Shown here: positions 16,787 through 25,207 of the stretch, piece after piece | Numbering within the stretch: the first letter of the stretch is position 1 | How the letters are laid out: each line of letters begins with the position of its first letter | Source: JAPOUP01 sp965203255 | GTDB taxonomy: Bacteria > Pseudomonadota > Alphaproteobacteria > Rhodobacterales > Rhodobacteraceae | DNA length: 64,000 nt | NCBI GenBank assembly: GCA_965203255.1 | Contig: OZ241882.1 | Coordinates: 3,162,001-3,226,000 of the forward strand | Direction: 5' to 3' | Translations under genes and position numbers: made by a program | The notes under the pieces: model-generated | What the model saw: the letters and a program-made list of their open reading frames with translations, nothing else | The model's database searches: none | What the model was told of the DNA's origin: nothing

Positions 16787-17376
16787 GAATTCTTTGGCTG
16801 AGCATTCGGTTAGCGGACTACCTACACAGTTTCGCTCACTGCATAATCGGTGTGTCCAACGCGCCTTTTAAACCAGGCCAGCTAACAAGGAGAGGATGTG
16901 CACTTCCAACTTGATCGATCACCAGATGACGGATTGCCAACTGCGGTCACCGTCTAGCCCGGTCACAAAGACCGGTATCCCTGCTTTGGCCTCCTGACTC
17001 TCGCTCCCAGCAGATATCAGCGTATCCTCTGCCGAAAACTCCGTGTGGAATTCCCGCTCTGAAGTTCAGAGGCTTCGATTCCGTGCGAAACCAGATAACT
17101 ATTTGTGCATCGACGCTGAGAAGTCAATACCTTTGATGCCTCATTTCCCTGATTGCAGCGAAGGCGCGGCATACGTGCGGCGCTCGCCTCGGTTGTTCGG
17201 AGTTTGCGCCGAGCAGGTTTGAAGAGTGCAGTCAGGGCTAACGTGAACGTCGACTTGCTGGACTCAATCGGCCGCGTTTGCCTGTAAGCGACCAAATGCT
17301 GACGTAACGCATTCGTCTTGATCTGCGCCACCTGTGTGCGGGAGGATTCCGCGATCAATTCAATCTGATCGGAGGG
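16787..17376. other. Gene-poor debris between IS630-B and ArdC remnant
   Basis: About 590 bases with no recognised family. A minus-strand frame at 17017-17358 is open for 113 codons but is Ser/Arg/Thr-rich without any motif. I do not call it a gene. Confidence 0.35.
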
Positions 17377-17613
17377 TTATCCATGACAGGTGTCAAGCAA
17401 CGCCCAATTGGGTAAACGCTCTCGGTTTTCTGAGTTCGCCGATCCAGTCGATCTCGCGGTGGGTGTCCAGGTCGAACACACCGATGTCACAGGATCTTTG
17501 TGGGCGCTTCGGCTCCCCAGTGGCTCGGCCATGCGAAGCGCGAGCCGCTCGCGCAGGGTGATCGGGCTGGCGCCGAGCGTGACTTCGGTGGGTGGATTGG
17601 TTACGTCAGTCAT
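17377..17613 (-). CDS. Small hypothetical protein next to ArdC fragment
   Basis: 78 residues, MTDVTNPPTEVTLGASPITL at the N-terminus. Its ATG overlaps the stop of the ArdC fragment (ATGA), a sign of translational coupling in the original plasmid-type operon. After about residue 42 the sequence becomes low-complexity (Thr/Ser/Arg). The neighbouring frame then reads CDIGVFDLDTHREIDWIGEL before a stop, so a one-base shift may have replaced the true C-terminus. Function unknown. Confidence 0.4.
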   Translation of the reverse strand: MTDVTNPPTEVTLGASPITLRERLALRMAEPLGSRSAHKDPVTSVCSTWTPTARSTGSANSENRERLPNWALLDTCHG

Positions 17614-17806
17614 GCCGCCTCCACTGCCTCCGCTTTGCGGAAGGCAAGGACAAAGTCAACCGCCTTGAAGGCTTGGCTGGCGGCACGGAAGATGGCCCGG
17701 TTATCCTCGTTCACAACCCCAAGCCATGAACCGATATAGCCCTAATGGCGCACGGTCGGTTTGATGTTGAGGCTCGCGCAGATGAACGCGCTTGCCATTT
17801 CGGTCA
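17610..17806 (-). pseudogene. ArdC-type antirestriction protein, C-terminal fragment
   Basis: The minus strand reads MASAFICASLNIKPTVRH, a TAG stop, then GYIGSWLGVVNEDNRAIFRA and ASQAFKAVDFVLAF. This is the characteristic C-terminal segment of ArdC/DUF1738 proteins (GAAFLCA...AYIASWLKVLKDDKRAIF type). ArdC proteins are plasmid- or phage-borne antirestriction factors with an N-terminal ssDNA-binding domain and a zincin-like protease domain. Here the N-terminal part is missing and an in-frame stop interrupts what remains. It marks a former conjugative or plasmid-derived segment. Confidence 0.65.
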
Positions 17807-17890
17807 CTATATCCTGACAGTCAATGCCGCTACGATCACTGCGAACATTCACACCAGCTCAGACGAATGTAGCCTCCGCCTCAAACTTCG

Positions 17891-18102
17891 TCAGGTTAGC
17901 AAGCCCTGTCCTGCAATCCGGCGCTTTTTCTCAGCGGCAGCAGTTTTCATGTTTCGCAGAAGCCTCTGCTTTTTTAGTGAGTTTGGATCACCGACGGTCT
18001 TGCGACTTCCTTCAATTATGGCCGAGGTATGCGTGAGAAGTTCAGAGTTTCGACCGCTGCCGAGGTATTCGCGTTTCAATGCGCGCATCGAAGCAGTCTT
18101 TG
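17891..18102 (-). pseudogene. C-terminal fragment of unknown gene cut by IS630-A copy
   Basis: The frame reads RALKREYLGSGRNSELLTHT, then SAIIEGSRKTVGDPNSLKKQ, then a Lys/Arg-rich tail ending GQGLLT. The apparent N-terminus (MDSFVL) comes from the end of the IS630-A-like copy that begins at about 18103, so the true 5' part has been lost. The composition looks like a real basic protein, but I do not recognise the family. Confidence 0.4.
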
Positions 18103-18681
18103 GTGGTTCATTCAAAACAAAAGAGTCCATATTTCATGCCGTATTCTCGGCCGCCGCCATCTCCTGGAGCCTGTGGTGCCCGCGCTTCCACGGCGCCACG
18201 GGATCCTCCGGATTCCGGCTCAAGCGGAACGGGCGGGCGGCGCTGGCGTTGTGGGGCCCGGTGTAGCCCTCCATGGCCGCGACGCAGTCGTCGAGCGGGT
18301 CGAAGACGGCGTCCTTCAGCCGCTGCCTCGTCAGCTTCGAGAAGAAGCCCTCGACGGCGTTCATCCACGACGCCGATGTCGGGGTGAAATGGAAGGCCCG
18401 GTCGGGACGGCCCCCCAGCCATTCGTGGACCTCGGCGGAATTATGGGAGGACACGTTGCCGGGGATGACGTGCACCGGGGCGCCCGGCCCGGTCCCTTCG
18501 GCGACATGGCCGGGGAGGGCGGTGAACTCCGCCGACCGGCGCCGCTCCACCGTCCGCCCGACCACCTTTCCGGTGGCGAAGTCCAAGGCCGCCAGCAGGC
18601 AGGTCGTGCCGTTGCGCCTGCAGTCGTGCGTCCCGGTCTCCGCATGCCCCGGCCTCATCGGGAGGGGCCGCTGGGTCCGCC
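18103..18681. mobile_element. Truncated, decayed copy of IS630-A
   Basis: It shares the left end with IS630-A: the AAAACAAAAGAGTCC block and ATATTTCATGCC follow at the same spacing. It stays highly similar up to GGGTCCGCC at about 18681, where IS630-A continues but this copy stops. It retains about the last half of the transposase gene on the minus strand and has lost the other terminus. Confidence 0.85.
18134..18681 (-). pseudogene. IS630-A transposase fragment, catalytic Asp lost
   Basis: About 180 C-terminal codons, from RPLPMRPGHAETGTHDCRRN to LQEMAAAENTA. The second catalytic motif reads VHVIPGNVSSHNSAE where the intact copy has VHVILDNVSSHKSAE, so the essential Asp is replaced by Gly. 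The Glu motif SASWMNAVEGFFSKL is intact. With no N-terminus and a missing catalytic residue it cannot be active. Confidence 0.85.
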
Positions 18682-18718
18682 ACTAGCGTTTTGTCTTCGG
18701 ACTCTTTGATACTATCTA

Positions 18719-19377
18719 GTGTAGCACCATCGTAGAAATGACGGTTCTGCCTGGCTGTCTCCCGGTATCATGCCACCTTTGCCGGCATCAGGCAACAGGC
18801 GGGCGACGGGAAGGCGGCGGCGCACGCACAGGCGCCGGCGCGCCCGGATCCTGCTTCTGGCCGACGAGGCCCGTGACGATGGGGGCCGCACCGGTTCCGG
18901 CATCGCGCCGGTCCTGGAGGCCGGCGTGCCGGCCGCCGGGCGGGTGCGCCGCCGCTGCGCCGGGGAGGGTCTGGAGGCGGCGCTGGTCCGCCGCGAGCGG
19001 AGGAACCGGAAGGCGCGCAGCCTCGACGGCGGGGGCGGGGCGAAGCTGGTGGCCCTCGCCTGCCCGCAGCCGCCGGAGGGGCGGAGCCGGTGGACGATGC
19101 AGCTGCTGGCGGACCGGCCTGGCGGGCCGGGGACCGTCGACACGGTCCCGGACGGGACCGTGAGGAAGACCCTGAAAAAACGATGTGAAGCCGTGGCTCA
19201 GGCAGTACTGGTGCATCCCGCCCAAGGCCAGCGGCGACCTCCCCGCCGCCATGGAGGACGTGCTGGAACAGTACCAGCGGGAGTTCACGGAGGACGGGGC
19301 GCTGGCCGTCATGGACGGGACCTCGAAGCAGCAGACCAGGGAGACCCGCGTGCCGCGACCGGCGCGTCCCGGCGACC
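18719..19377 (+). mobile_element. Truncated, decayed copy of IS630-B
   Basis: The left end GTGTAGCACCATCGTAGAAATGA matches IS630-B and is preceded by TA (18717-18718). The frame then carries QVL-type orfA text (GIAPVLEAGVPAAGRVRRRC, RSRWTMQLLADRPGG) but lacks about 90 bases near the N-terminus. The slippery run has six A's (CTGAAAAAACG) instead of seven, leaving a stop two codons later in the shifted frame. The copy ends at CCCGGCGACC (19368-19377), where it joins a different element's fragment. Confidence 0.8.
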
Positions 19378-19469
19378 TGAGCGGCTCCTCCGCCTCCGGC
19401 GGCAGGGCACCGGTCCCCAGCCAGCGGGACAGCTCCCGGCCAAGCTCGCCGACCCTGCCGGCGGCGGCC
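19368..19469 (-). repeat. Fragment of an unidentified IS, copy 2
   Basis: This is the reverse complement of the 13369-13465 fragment with few changes. On the minus strand it encodes RLAAAGRVGELGRELSRWLG, then TGALPPEAEEPLRSPG. The first ten bases, CCCGGCGACC, are shared between this element and IS630-B. That marks a microhomology junction between two mobile-element remnants. Confidence 0.55.
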
Positions 19470-19529
19470 AGCCGGCACTCGATGCCCGGCTGCCGGGCCA
19501 GCAGCCAGTCCATCGCGGCATACAGTTCG

Positions 19530-19922
19530 CTATCGGTCAGGCAGCACTGCCTGATCGATGAAGAATATATCTGTCAGCAGCGCACGCACCGCAATCAATC
19601 CGTTGGTGTTGTCCACCATCATCGATGAGATCGAGGGCTTTTGAAGCAGCAAACCGATGATGGCTTTTGCAGTTGCGACATCGCCGCGCACGCGGTCTGT
19701 GAATGCGCCGTCGTCTCCAATGCCATGGGCAAGCGCCGAATCCATTTCGCTTAGCGCCGCGTCAAATCGCTTTAGAAACTGACGAATCTGACTCTCGCCG
19801 CCACCTTCCTGAACCTCCCGCGACCGTCCCTGAGCCGCGTAGGCAAGCATGAATTCATATGCCTCCTCTATCCGGTCAAACGCATCACGAAGCGACACGG
19901 CCTGTGCGGTCCGATCGTTCAT
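19530..19922 (-). CDS. Hypothetical protein, last gene of molybdenum hydroxylase operon
   Basis: 130 residues of unknown family. The ATG overlaps the stop of the cytochrome b gene by 4 bases (ATGA), so it is translated with it. It is predicted largely helical: AFDRIEEAYEFMLAYAAQGR, IRQFLKRFDAALSEMDSALA, RVRGDVATAKAIIGLLLQKP. There is no signal peptide or membrane segment. The C-terminus (IFFIDQAVLPDR) abuts IS debris and may have been altered by it. Position suggests a cytoplasmic accessory or chaperone of the exported enzyme, which is inference only. Confidence 0.65.
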   Translation of the reverse strand: MNDRTAQAVSLRDAFDRIEEAYEFMLAYAAQGRSREVQEGGGESQIRQFLKRFDAALSEMDSALAHGIGDDGAFTDRVRGDVATAKAIIGLLLQKPSISSMMVDNTNGLIAVRALLTDIFFIDQAVLPDR

Positions 19923-20521
19923 CGCCGAGTTCTCCTCGCCTTCTCGGGACCGTAACCCCAGATCATCGATATCAGGTATTCCCGGTGTCCAGGAATGACC
20001 GCGAAATACACATGGACTATGAATAGGAACAACAGGAGCATCGAAGCACCGCCATGCAGGACGTAAACCACCCCCCAGGATTGATCGGACAGTATCGTCG
20101 GATCACGCCGCCAAAATACCGTGTCGATCTTCGCGAGCATCAAAAGCCCTGTGAGTGCCAGGACAAGCACAGTCAGAGCCGCGGCGGCATGATAGGCCTT
20201 CTGAAGCGCGTCATACTTCGCTGACCGCAGACCTTCGTGACCAGCATTGCGAAGATTGAGAACGAGTTCGCGAAAGTCATCAGGGTCCGGAACCATCTCA
20301 CTGATGCCATGAACGGCCAGCACGCGCCAAAGATGGAAGATCACGGCGAGTGTCAGCACCACACCTGACATCCAATGCAGAGGAACCCAGTCGAAGCGAA
20401 TTCCCAGGATTGGCAGAAATGCCGATGCGCCGAGCAACACGACGGAAATCGCCATCAACCAGTGAAACACCCTGTCAGGAAATCTGTGACGGACACCCGT
20501 CGGCCCGTGATTCCTTTGCAT
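19919..20521 (-). CDS. Membrane cytochrome b561-type subunit
   Basis: 200 residues with four or more membrane helices, similar in layout to the cytochrome b subunit of formate dehydrogenases and Ni-Fe hydrogenases. Histidines suited to heme binding are in RVFHWLMAIS, PLHWMSGVV, AVIFHLWRVL, AYHAAAALTV, YVLHGGAS and FIVHVYFAVI. It lies downstream of three genes for a Tat-exported molybdenum hydroxylase. It most likely passes electrons from the periplasmic enzyme into the quinone pool. It overlaps the next gene by 4 bases. Confidence 0.85.
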   Translation of the reverse strand: MQRNHGPTGVRHRFPDRVFHWLMAISVVLLGASAFLPILGIRFDWVPLHWMSGVVLTLAVIFHLWRVLAVHGISEMVPDPDDFRELVLNLRNAGHEGLRSAKYDALQKAYHAAAALTVLVLALTGLLMLAKIDTVFWRRDPTILSDQSWGVVYVLHGGASMLLLFLFIVHVYFAVIPGHREYLISMIWGYGPEKARRTRR

Positions 20522-20572
20522 CGGCTTTGGATTCCCAAGACTGTAGGTGATGACCCTAGGCGAAACGCAAAC

Positions 20573-20719
20573 TCAGCCACCTCGGCGTATCAACCGAAGA
20601 ACGACATGTGCAAGAACGACAGCCAGCGCCGCAACAACCGGTAGCCATAGCCACTCCCAGTTCACACCTACGAGCATACTTTGCCCAAAGGCATCCTGCT
20701 GATGACGCAGAAAGGGCAT
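20573..20719 (-). CDS. Small single-span membrane protein (48 aa)
   Basis: A short frame (complement ATG at 20717-20719, stop at 20573-20575). It encodes MPFLRHQQDAFGQSMLVGVN, then one hydrophobic helix (WEWLWLPVVAALAVVLAHVV) and a basic tail LRLIRRGG. It starts 4 bases after the FAD-subunit stop and sits 51 bases before the cytochrome b gene, inside the operon. No strong ribosome site is visible, so coupling to the FAD gene would be needed. It may be an extra cytochrome partner or assembly factor. No family recognised. Confidence 0.55.
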   Translation of the reverse strand: MPFLRHQQDAFGQSMLVGVNWEWLWLPVVAALAVVLAHVVLRLIRRGG

Positions 20720-20723
20720 TCAG

Positions 20724-21710
20724 TCAGGCAAGCGACCTAACCGCGCGAGCTGCGAGGTTTTCCATCAGAGGTATCTTGAAGTGATTGTAGTTGAGTGGCT
20801 TTGCGCCGCTTGCCGCAACCCGCTTGACGAGCGATTCCAGTTCCTCGCCTGGCCTTTCGCCCTTGACAAGATCTTCCACGTCGGTCAACCGGCGCGGCGT
20901 GCACTGGACCGCTCCACAGACCATGGATACATCGCTGATCCTACCGCCATCCATGCGTGCTGCCATTGCGACATTGACGAGGGCGAAGTCCCAGACGTTC
21001 CTGTCCGCGACCTTCTCAAAGTACTGCGACGATCCAGCCCATTTTTCGGGAAGGCGAATTCCAAGCAGCACGTCTTCCGCCTCCAGGGACGTCATGCGCT
21101 CAATGTCGACTTCGGGTCCGATGAAGAACTCGTCCGCCGGGACTTCGCGCTCGCGCCTTCGGCCCTGTATGTGGAACATGGCATCAAGCGCCGCAAGGGC
21201 GACTGCGGTATCTGATGGCGTGACCGCTACGCAACGGCTCGCTTCAAAGAGCGTGTGCTCTCTGTTCATCGCAGTTGGCGTATTGGCGTAGCAGGTGTTG
21301 CCACCGGCCCGGTAGCAGGGGAATCCGTCGCGATAGTAGCCGCAGCGGGTGTCCTGAGCCACATTGCCTCCAATCGTACCGGCATTTCGGATCTGTGGCG
21401 AAGCAACGTTTGCCGCCGCTTCTGCCAAGCCCGGAAACCGCCGTCTCACCAGATCACTCTCGGCCACTTCCGTCAGTGTGGTCGTCGCTCCGATATAAAG
21501 ACCACCGCCTTCATCCCGGATTCCATGCAGGTCTGGAATACCCGATACATCAATGAGCACCGAGGGCTGCATTACGCGGTGCTTGAACCAATCCAGACTG
21601 TCCTTTCCGCCAGCAATGAGCCAGGCATCATCATACTCACCAAGAAGCTCCTGTGCATCCGCAACGGTTGCGGGCTGGAAGAGCTCGAAACTGTGCATTA
21701 CATCTGTCAT
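20724..21710 (-). CDS. Molybdenum hydroxylase FAD subunit with Fe-S insert
   Basis: 328 residues of the xanthine dehydrogenase medium-subunit family. The FAD-binding pattern is seen in LIAGGKDSLDWFKHRVMQPS, YIGATTTLTEVAES and SPQIRNAGTIGGNVAQDTRC. After this comes an insert with four cysteines (TRCGYYRDGFPCYRAGGNTC and ASRC). This resembles the 4Fe-4S loop in PaoB and in 4-hydroxybenzoyl-CoA reductase beta subunits. The C-terminal domain ends RVAASGAKPLNYNHFKIPLM. No signal peptide, so export would be by hitchhiking on the Fe-S subunit. It lies 21 bp downstream of the large-subunit gene. Confidence 0.92.
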   Translation of the reverse strand: MTDVMHSFELFQPATVADAQELLGEYDDAWLIAGGKDSLDWFKHRVMQPSVLIDVSGIPDLHGIRDEGGGLYIGATTTLTEVAESDLVRRRFPGLAEAAANVASPQIRNAGTIGGNVAQDTRCGYYRDGFPCYRAGGNTCYANTPTAMNREHTLFEASRCVAVTPSDTAVALAALDAMFHIQGRRREREVPADEFFIGPEVDIERMTSLEAEDVLLGIRLPEKWAGSSQYFEKVADRNVWDFALVNVAMAARMDGGRISDVSMVCGAVQCTPRRLTDVEDLVKGERPGEELESLVKRVAASGAKPLNYNHFKIPLMENLAARAVRSLA

Positions 21711-21731
21711 ATCTCTATCCTCCCCTTCCCG

Positions 21732-24137
21732 TCACACGGTATTCGTGGCGAGTGGCTTGTGCGATTGCTCTCGACCGTTCGCAGCATTGATGATCATGTC
21801 AGTTACGACCGGAGTTCGGTTGAACAGATGTCCCCCGAGCGCATCCGAAATCGCGTTGATCAACGCTGCCGAAGCGCATCCCTGCAGAGGTTCGCCGATT
21901 CCTTTCATTCCCATGGGATTTTGTGGATCAGGCTGGTCCACAGCTGCCCACCCCATGCTGACAGGAGTATCGAGATAGCTGGGCGGTTTCGCCAGATATA
22001 GCGATCTGGCGTTTGGCCGTCCATATGCCGGATCATAGACGTGACGTTCAGTCGTCGCCAGGCCGAAGCCCATGACCGCTCCACCGCTCGTCTGCGCGGC
22101 AAGACCCTTTGGATGAATGACGGTGCCGCAGTCGGAAACCCCGACATAGTCAAGAATTTCAACTTTGCCCGTCTCGACATCAACGTCCACTTCGATGAAC
22201 CCGGCGGCCAGGGCCGGAACCGTGCCCTCTTTGGGCAATGTGTCTTTCGCGACCCCGATCAGGCCGGTCCCTGCGATACCTGCAACGGCACCCTTGGTCA
22301 TGGGATTGATATCTTCGGGCACTTCATGACCGGCAAACCTGCCGCCCAACCCGATAGCTGCCTGAGCGGCCTCGGCAAATGTCATTGCCATGGTTCCGTT
22401 CGTTACGGTTTCATCCCTGATTTCATAGTCTTCAGGGGCACCGCCGAGGGTGGCCGCCGCGACCTCCTTCAACTTCGTCACAGCGTCCATGGCTGCAACA
22501 TAATTTGTTCGGGTCATTGTGAAATTGGTGTTCGAACCGAACTGGCCGAGGTTCCACGGGATGTGCTTGAGCGTACCCCCACGTTCAATGACAACACGGT
22601 CCCAATCGTAGCCCAGCACTTCGGCGGCGACTCGACTGGTGGACGCGTAGGAATACGTACCCAGATTGCCTACACCGGTATGAACATGCAGGATGCCGTC
22701 AGGAGTTATCCGAACAAGTCCGTCGAAGCCATTTGCGCCTGCGGAATGGTATGCACTTGCAACGCCGTAGCCGCGAACCTTGCTTCCACTGCGCATTCCA
22801 GACCGTCCCGCACGTTCCGCCCAGTTGAACGCTTCGGCACCTTTTTCCAGCGCCTCTTTCAGATACGCTGAGGTCACTGGTCCTTGTTTGGCGCCAATTC
22901 TGGCGTCAGCTCCGCCTCGTCCCGGTGCATTCAGGACGCGGAGCGCGACGCGGTCGATACCCAATTCGCGCGCAGCCTTGTCGAACAAGGGTTCAAACAT
23001 GTTGGCGGCCTGGTTTTCGCCCGGACCGCGCTGTGCGCCTTTTGGAACCGTATTTGTAAGCACAGGAACGGCACGGAATCGCATGTTTTCCGGCTGGAAC
23101 ACGATGGTGGTGGCGATTCCCACATTGTTGAAGTCCCAAAAGCCACTCGTCGGTCCAACGTCCTGGACGACGTAGATATCCGCAGCGAGCAGTTTTCCGT
23201 TGTCTGCGAATCCAAACCTTGCGTGACCCTGAAAGCCCGACCGAGCCATCCCGTTGTCGTATTCCTCGTTTCGGCTGACCCTTAGTATGCAGGGACGACC
23301 ACCGATCTTCTTCGACACCAGAGCCGGGAGCGCCATCAGTGGATAGGAAGCTGCCTTGCCTCCGAAGCCTCCGCCACAGAATTCAGCGACGAAAACCAGA
23401 TCCTCTGGTGCGATTCCGATCATGTTCGCGAGTCCGGGTTGCGCGAATGCGGTTGACTGGGTCGATCCCCAGACATGGCACTTTCCGTTTTCCCAATAGG
23501 CTGCAGCGGAGCGCGGTTCCATTGCATGGTGGGAATTCGTTGCATGCACCATGCTTTCTTCGACAATGACCTTCGACCGCTGGAAGCCATCCTCGATATC
23601 GCCAAACGCCCACTCGGAAACCGGAGTACCGCGGGGAAGCTCTCCCTCGCCCGCGAGCGCGAAGTCCTTTGCGGTCCATTTGACTGTCTGGAAATCAATT
23701 CCGCGCCCCGCGACGTTGCCCCCCGTGAGCGCATTCGCACTACCTGGCTTGAGACTTTCGAGTGGGTCGACCACAAAGGGAAGGAGTTCCATGTCCACCC
23801 GAATTCGGGCCACTGCATCAGCCGCTGCCTGTTCGGTCTCGGCAGCGACCGCGACAACCGGCGCACCATACCAAGCGGGCTCGTTCGAGAGAATCGGGAG
23901 GCCAGTTGGATTTGGCTGCTTTATTTCGTCCGGCACCAGTGCCGTCAGGAAACCGGGTACCTTCTCGGCTTCACTCAGGTCGATTGAATTGACCCTTCCG
24001 TGTGGCATAGGCGAGCCGTAGAACTTTATGTGCGCCAATCCATCGGCACGGAAGTCTTCGGCATATTTCGCTGCTCCAGTGACCTTGGCTTCAAGATCTG
24101 GTGGCGTGAAGTCATTTCCAATCAGCTTGTAGGCCAT
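21732..24137 (-). CDS. Molybdenum hydroxylase large (catalytic) subunit
   Basis: 801 residues of the xanthine dehydrogenase/aldehyde oxidase large-subunit family, binding molybdenum cofactor. The N-terminal a/b hammerhead (KVTGAAKYAEDFRADGLAHI) precedes cofactor-binding segments EFCGGGFGGKA, QRGPGENQA and GVGNLGTYSYAS. The active-site glutamate is in GMKGIGEPLQGCASAALINA. There is no N-terminal signal, so it probably folds in the cytoplasm and leaves with the Tat-tagged Fe-S subunit. The substrate may be an aldehyde, purine or heteroaromatic compound and cannot be read from sequence. The gene begins 3 bases after the Fe-S gene ends. Confidence 0.94.
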   Translation of the reverse strand: MAYKLIGNDFTPPDLEAKVTGAAKYAEDFRADGLAHIKFYGSPMPHGRVNSIDLSEAEKVPGFLTALVPDEIKQPNPTGLPILSNEPAWYGAPVVAVAAETEQAAADAVARIRVDMELLPFVVDPLESLKPGSANALTGGNVAGRGIDFQTVKWTAKDFALAGEGELPRGTPVSEWAFGDIEDGFQRSKVIVEESMVHATNSHHAMEPRSAAAYWENGKCHVWGSTQSTAFAQPGLANMIGIAPEDLVFVAEFCGGGFGGKAASYPLMALPALVSKKIGGRPCILRVSRNEEYDNGMARSGFQGHARFGFADNGKLLAADIYVVQDVGPTSGFWDFNNVGIATTIVFQPENMRFRAVPVLTNTVPKGAQRGPGENQAANMFEPLFDKAARELGIDRVALRVLNAPGRGGADARIGAKQGPVTSAYLKEALEKGAEAFNWAERAGRSGMRSGSKVRGYGVASAYHSAGANGFDGLVRITPDGILHVHTGVGNLGTYSYASTSRVAAEVLGYDWDRVVIERGGTLKHIPWNLGQFGSNTNFTMTRTNYVAAMDAVTKLKEVAAATLGGAPEDYEIRDETVTNGTMAMTFAEAAQAAIGLGGRFAGHEVPEDINPMTKGAVAGIAGTGLIGVAKDTLPKEGTVPALAAGFIEVDVDVETGKVEILDYVGVSDCGTVIHPKGLAAQTSGGAVMGFGLATTERHVYDPAYGRPNARSLYLAKPPSYLDTPVSMGWAAVDQPDPQNPMGMKGIGEPLQGCASAALINAISDALGGHLFNRTPVVTDMIINAANGREQSHKPLATNTV

Positions 24138-24140
24138 GGC

Positions 24141-24824
24141 TCAGACCCTCTCTGCGGCTTTCATCACGCCGCGCAAATAGTGATCGTATGCTCCGCATCG
24201 ACAGATGTTTCCCGACAATGACAGTCGGGCCTCGTCGAGCGTGGGCTTTGGATTTCGATTCAGCAGCGCCACGGCCGAGACAACCTGACCGGGGGTGCAG
24301 AAGCCGCATTGTGGCCCGATCTCGTCGATGAACGCCTGCTGGACAGGATGAAGCGTACCGTCCGGCTGCGACACACCTTCGACAGTAACGATCTCGCGAT
24401 CGCGGACCCGGTGGGTCAGGGTGGAACACGAATAGATCGTCACTCCATCCGCCATGACGGTACAGGCCCCGCATTCCGCCTGGTTACAGCCGATCTTGGT
24501 TCCGGTAAGGCCGAGCCTATATCGAACTGTGGTTGCCAGAGTCTCGTTTGGCGGCACATCGAGCCGATGGGTTCTTCCATTGACCGTCAGAGAGACCATC
24601 CGTTCGACCGCCCTTGCGTCCGCACGGGCCGCTGTGGTGGTCGAAAACAGGTATCCCGCTCCCGCGATGACCGTTCCCGAGCAGACGACACCCCGCAGAA
24701 AGTTCCGGCGGGACATGTGCAATGGCTTCCAGGGCTTGATATCATTGCAGCATGGACCGATTTCCCTGATGGCCGGGCTGGAATCGTAATCGATTGTTGG
24801 ATCGTAAGGTCCGTAGTTGTCCAT
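24141..24824 (-). CDS. Molybdenum hydroxylase 2Fe-2S subunit with Tat signal
   Basis: 227 residues. A strong GGAGG 8 nt before the ATG at 24824 supports this start, giving a 36-residue lead before the twin-arginine motif SRRNFLRGVVCSG and a hydrophobic stretch ending TTAARADA. Two 2Fe-2S domains follow: plant-ferredoxin type CNQAECGACTVMADGVTIYS and the helical domain with CGFCTPGQ and NICRCGAYDHYLRG. This is the first gene of a four-to-six gene operon. Tat export of the whole complex is inferred from this one signal, as in PaoABC. Confidence 0.93.
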   Translation of the reverse strand: MDNYGPYDPTIDYDSSPAIREIGPCCNDIKPWKPLHMSRRNFLRGVVCSGTVIAGAGYLFSTTTAARADARAVERMVSLTVNGRTHRLDVPPNETLATTVRYRLGLTGTKIGCNQAECGACTVMADGVTIYSCSTLTHRVRDREIVTVEGVSQPDGTLHPVQQAFIDEIGPQCGFCTPGQVVSAVALLNRNPKPTLDEARLSLSGNICRCGAYDHYLRGVMKAAERV

Positions 24825-25149
24825 AAAGGCATCCTCCCGTCGCGACGCTCGGCTGATTGCCTAGGGGCAGTGGACTCATATGCTGGCAATCTTCAGCAAT
24901 CGCAAAGAACGGAGTTACTTTAGACGGCGCTTCTGGATCATGCAAGATCATTTCGAAGGCTGTCCAGGCCAATTGGTTCCAGAGCCTTCCGATGCACAGG
25001 ACTCCCCAAGGTGGAGGCATCTGGACATCCGGAGCCATCGGCCAATGGCATTCGGATAGACTTACTGCGCCGGTCAAGACTTTGTTCAGCTTCCAAGCCT
25101 ATGGAATGGCGTGACTTTCCCGAGCGGAGAACTTTTTTCCGCCAGAGGC
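24825..25149. other. Intergenic between molybdenum hydroxylase operon and IS4-type element
   Basis: About 325 bases. The left part should hold the promoter of the hydroxylase operon. The right part leads into the IS4-type element, whose left end I could not place. No gene recognised. Confidence 0.4.
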
Positions 25150-25177
25150 TTGACAGCCAGCCCGCGATTTGTATGCC
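25150..25177 (+). promoter_or_regulatory. Possible transposase promoter
   Basis: TTGACA at 25150-25155 is followed after 16 bases by TATGCC at 25172-25177. The -35 box is consensus and the -10 box is weak. It lies 30 bases upstream of the transposase ATG at 25208. Confidence 0.4.
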
Positions 25178-25207
25178 TACCGTGACGGACTGCGGAAGGA
25201 ACCGGCC

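Noticed and set aside
17017..17358. 113-codon minus-strand frame in the IS debris
   Set aside because: Biased Ser/Thr/Arg composition, no ribosome site and no recognisable motif.
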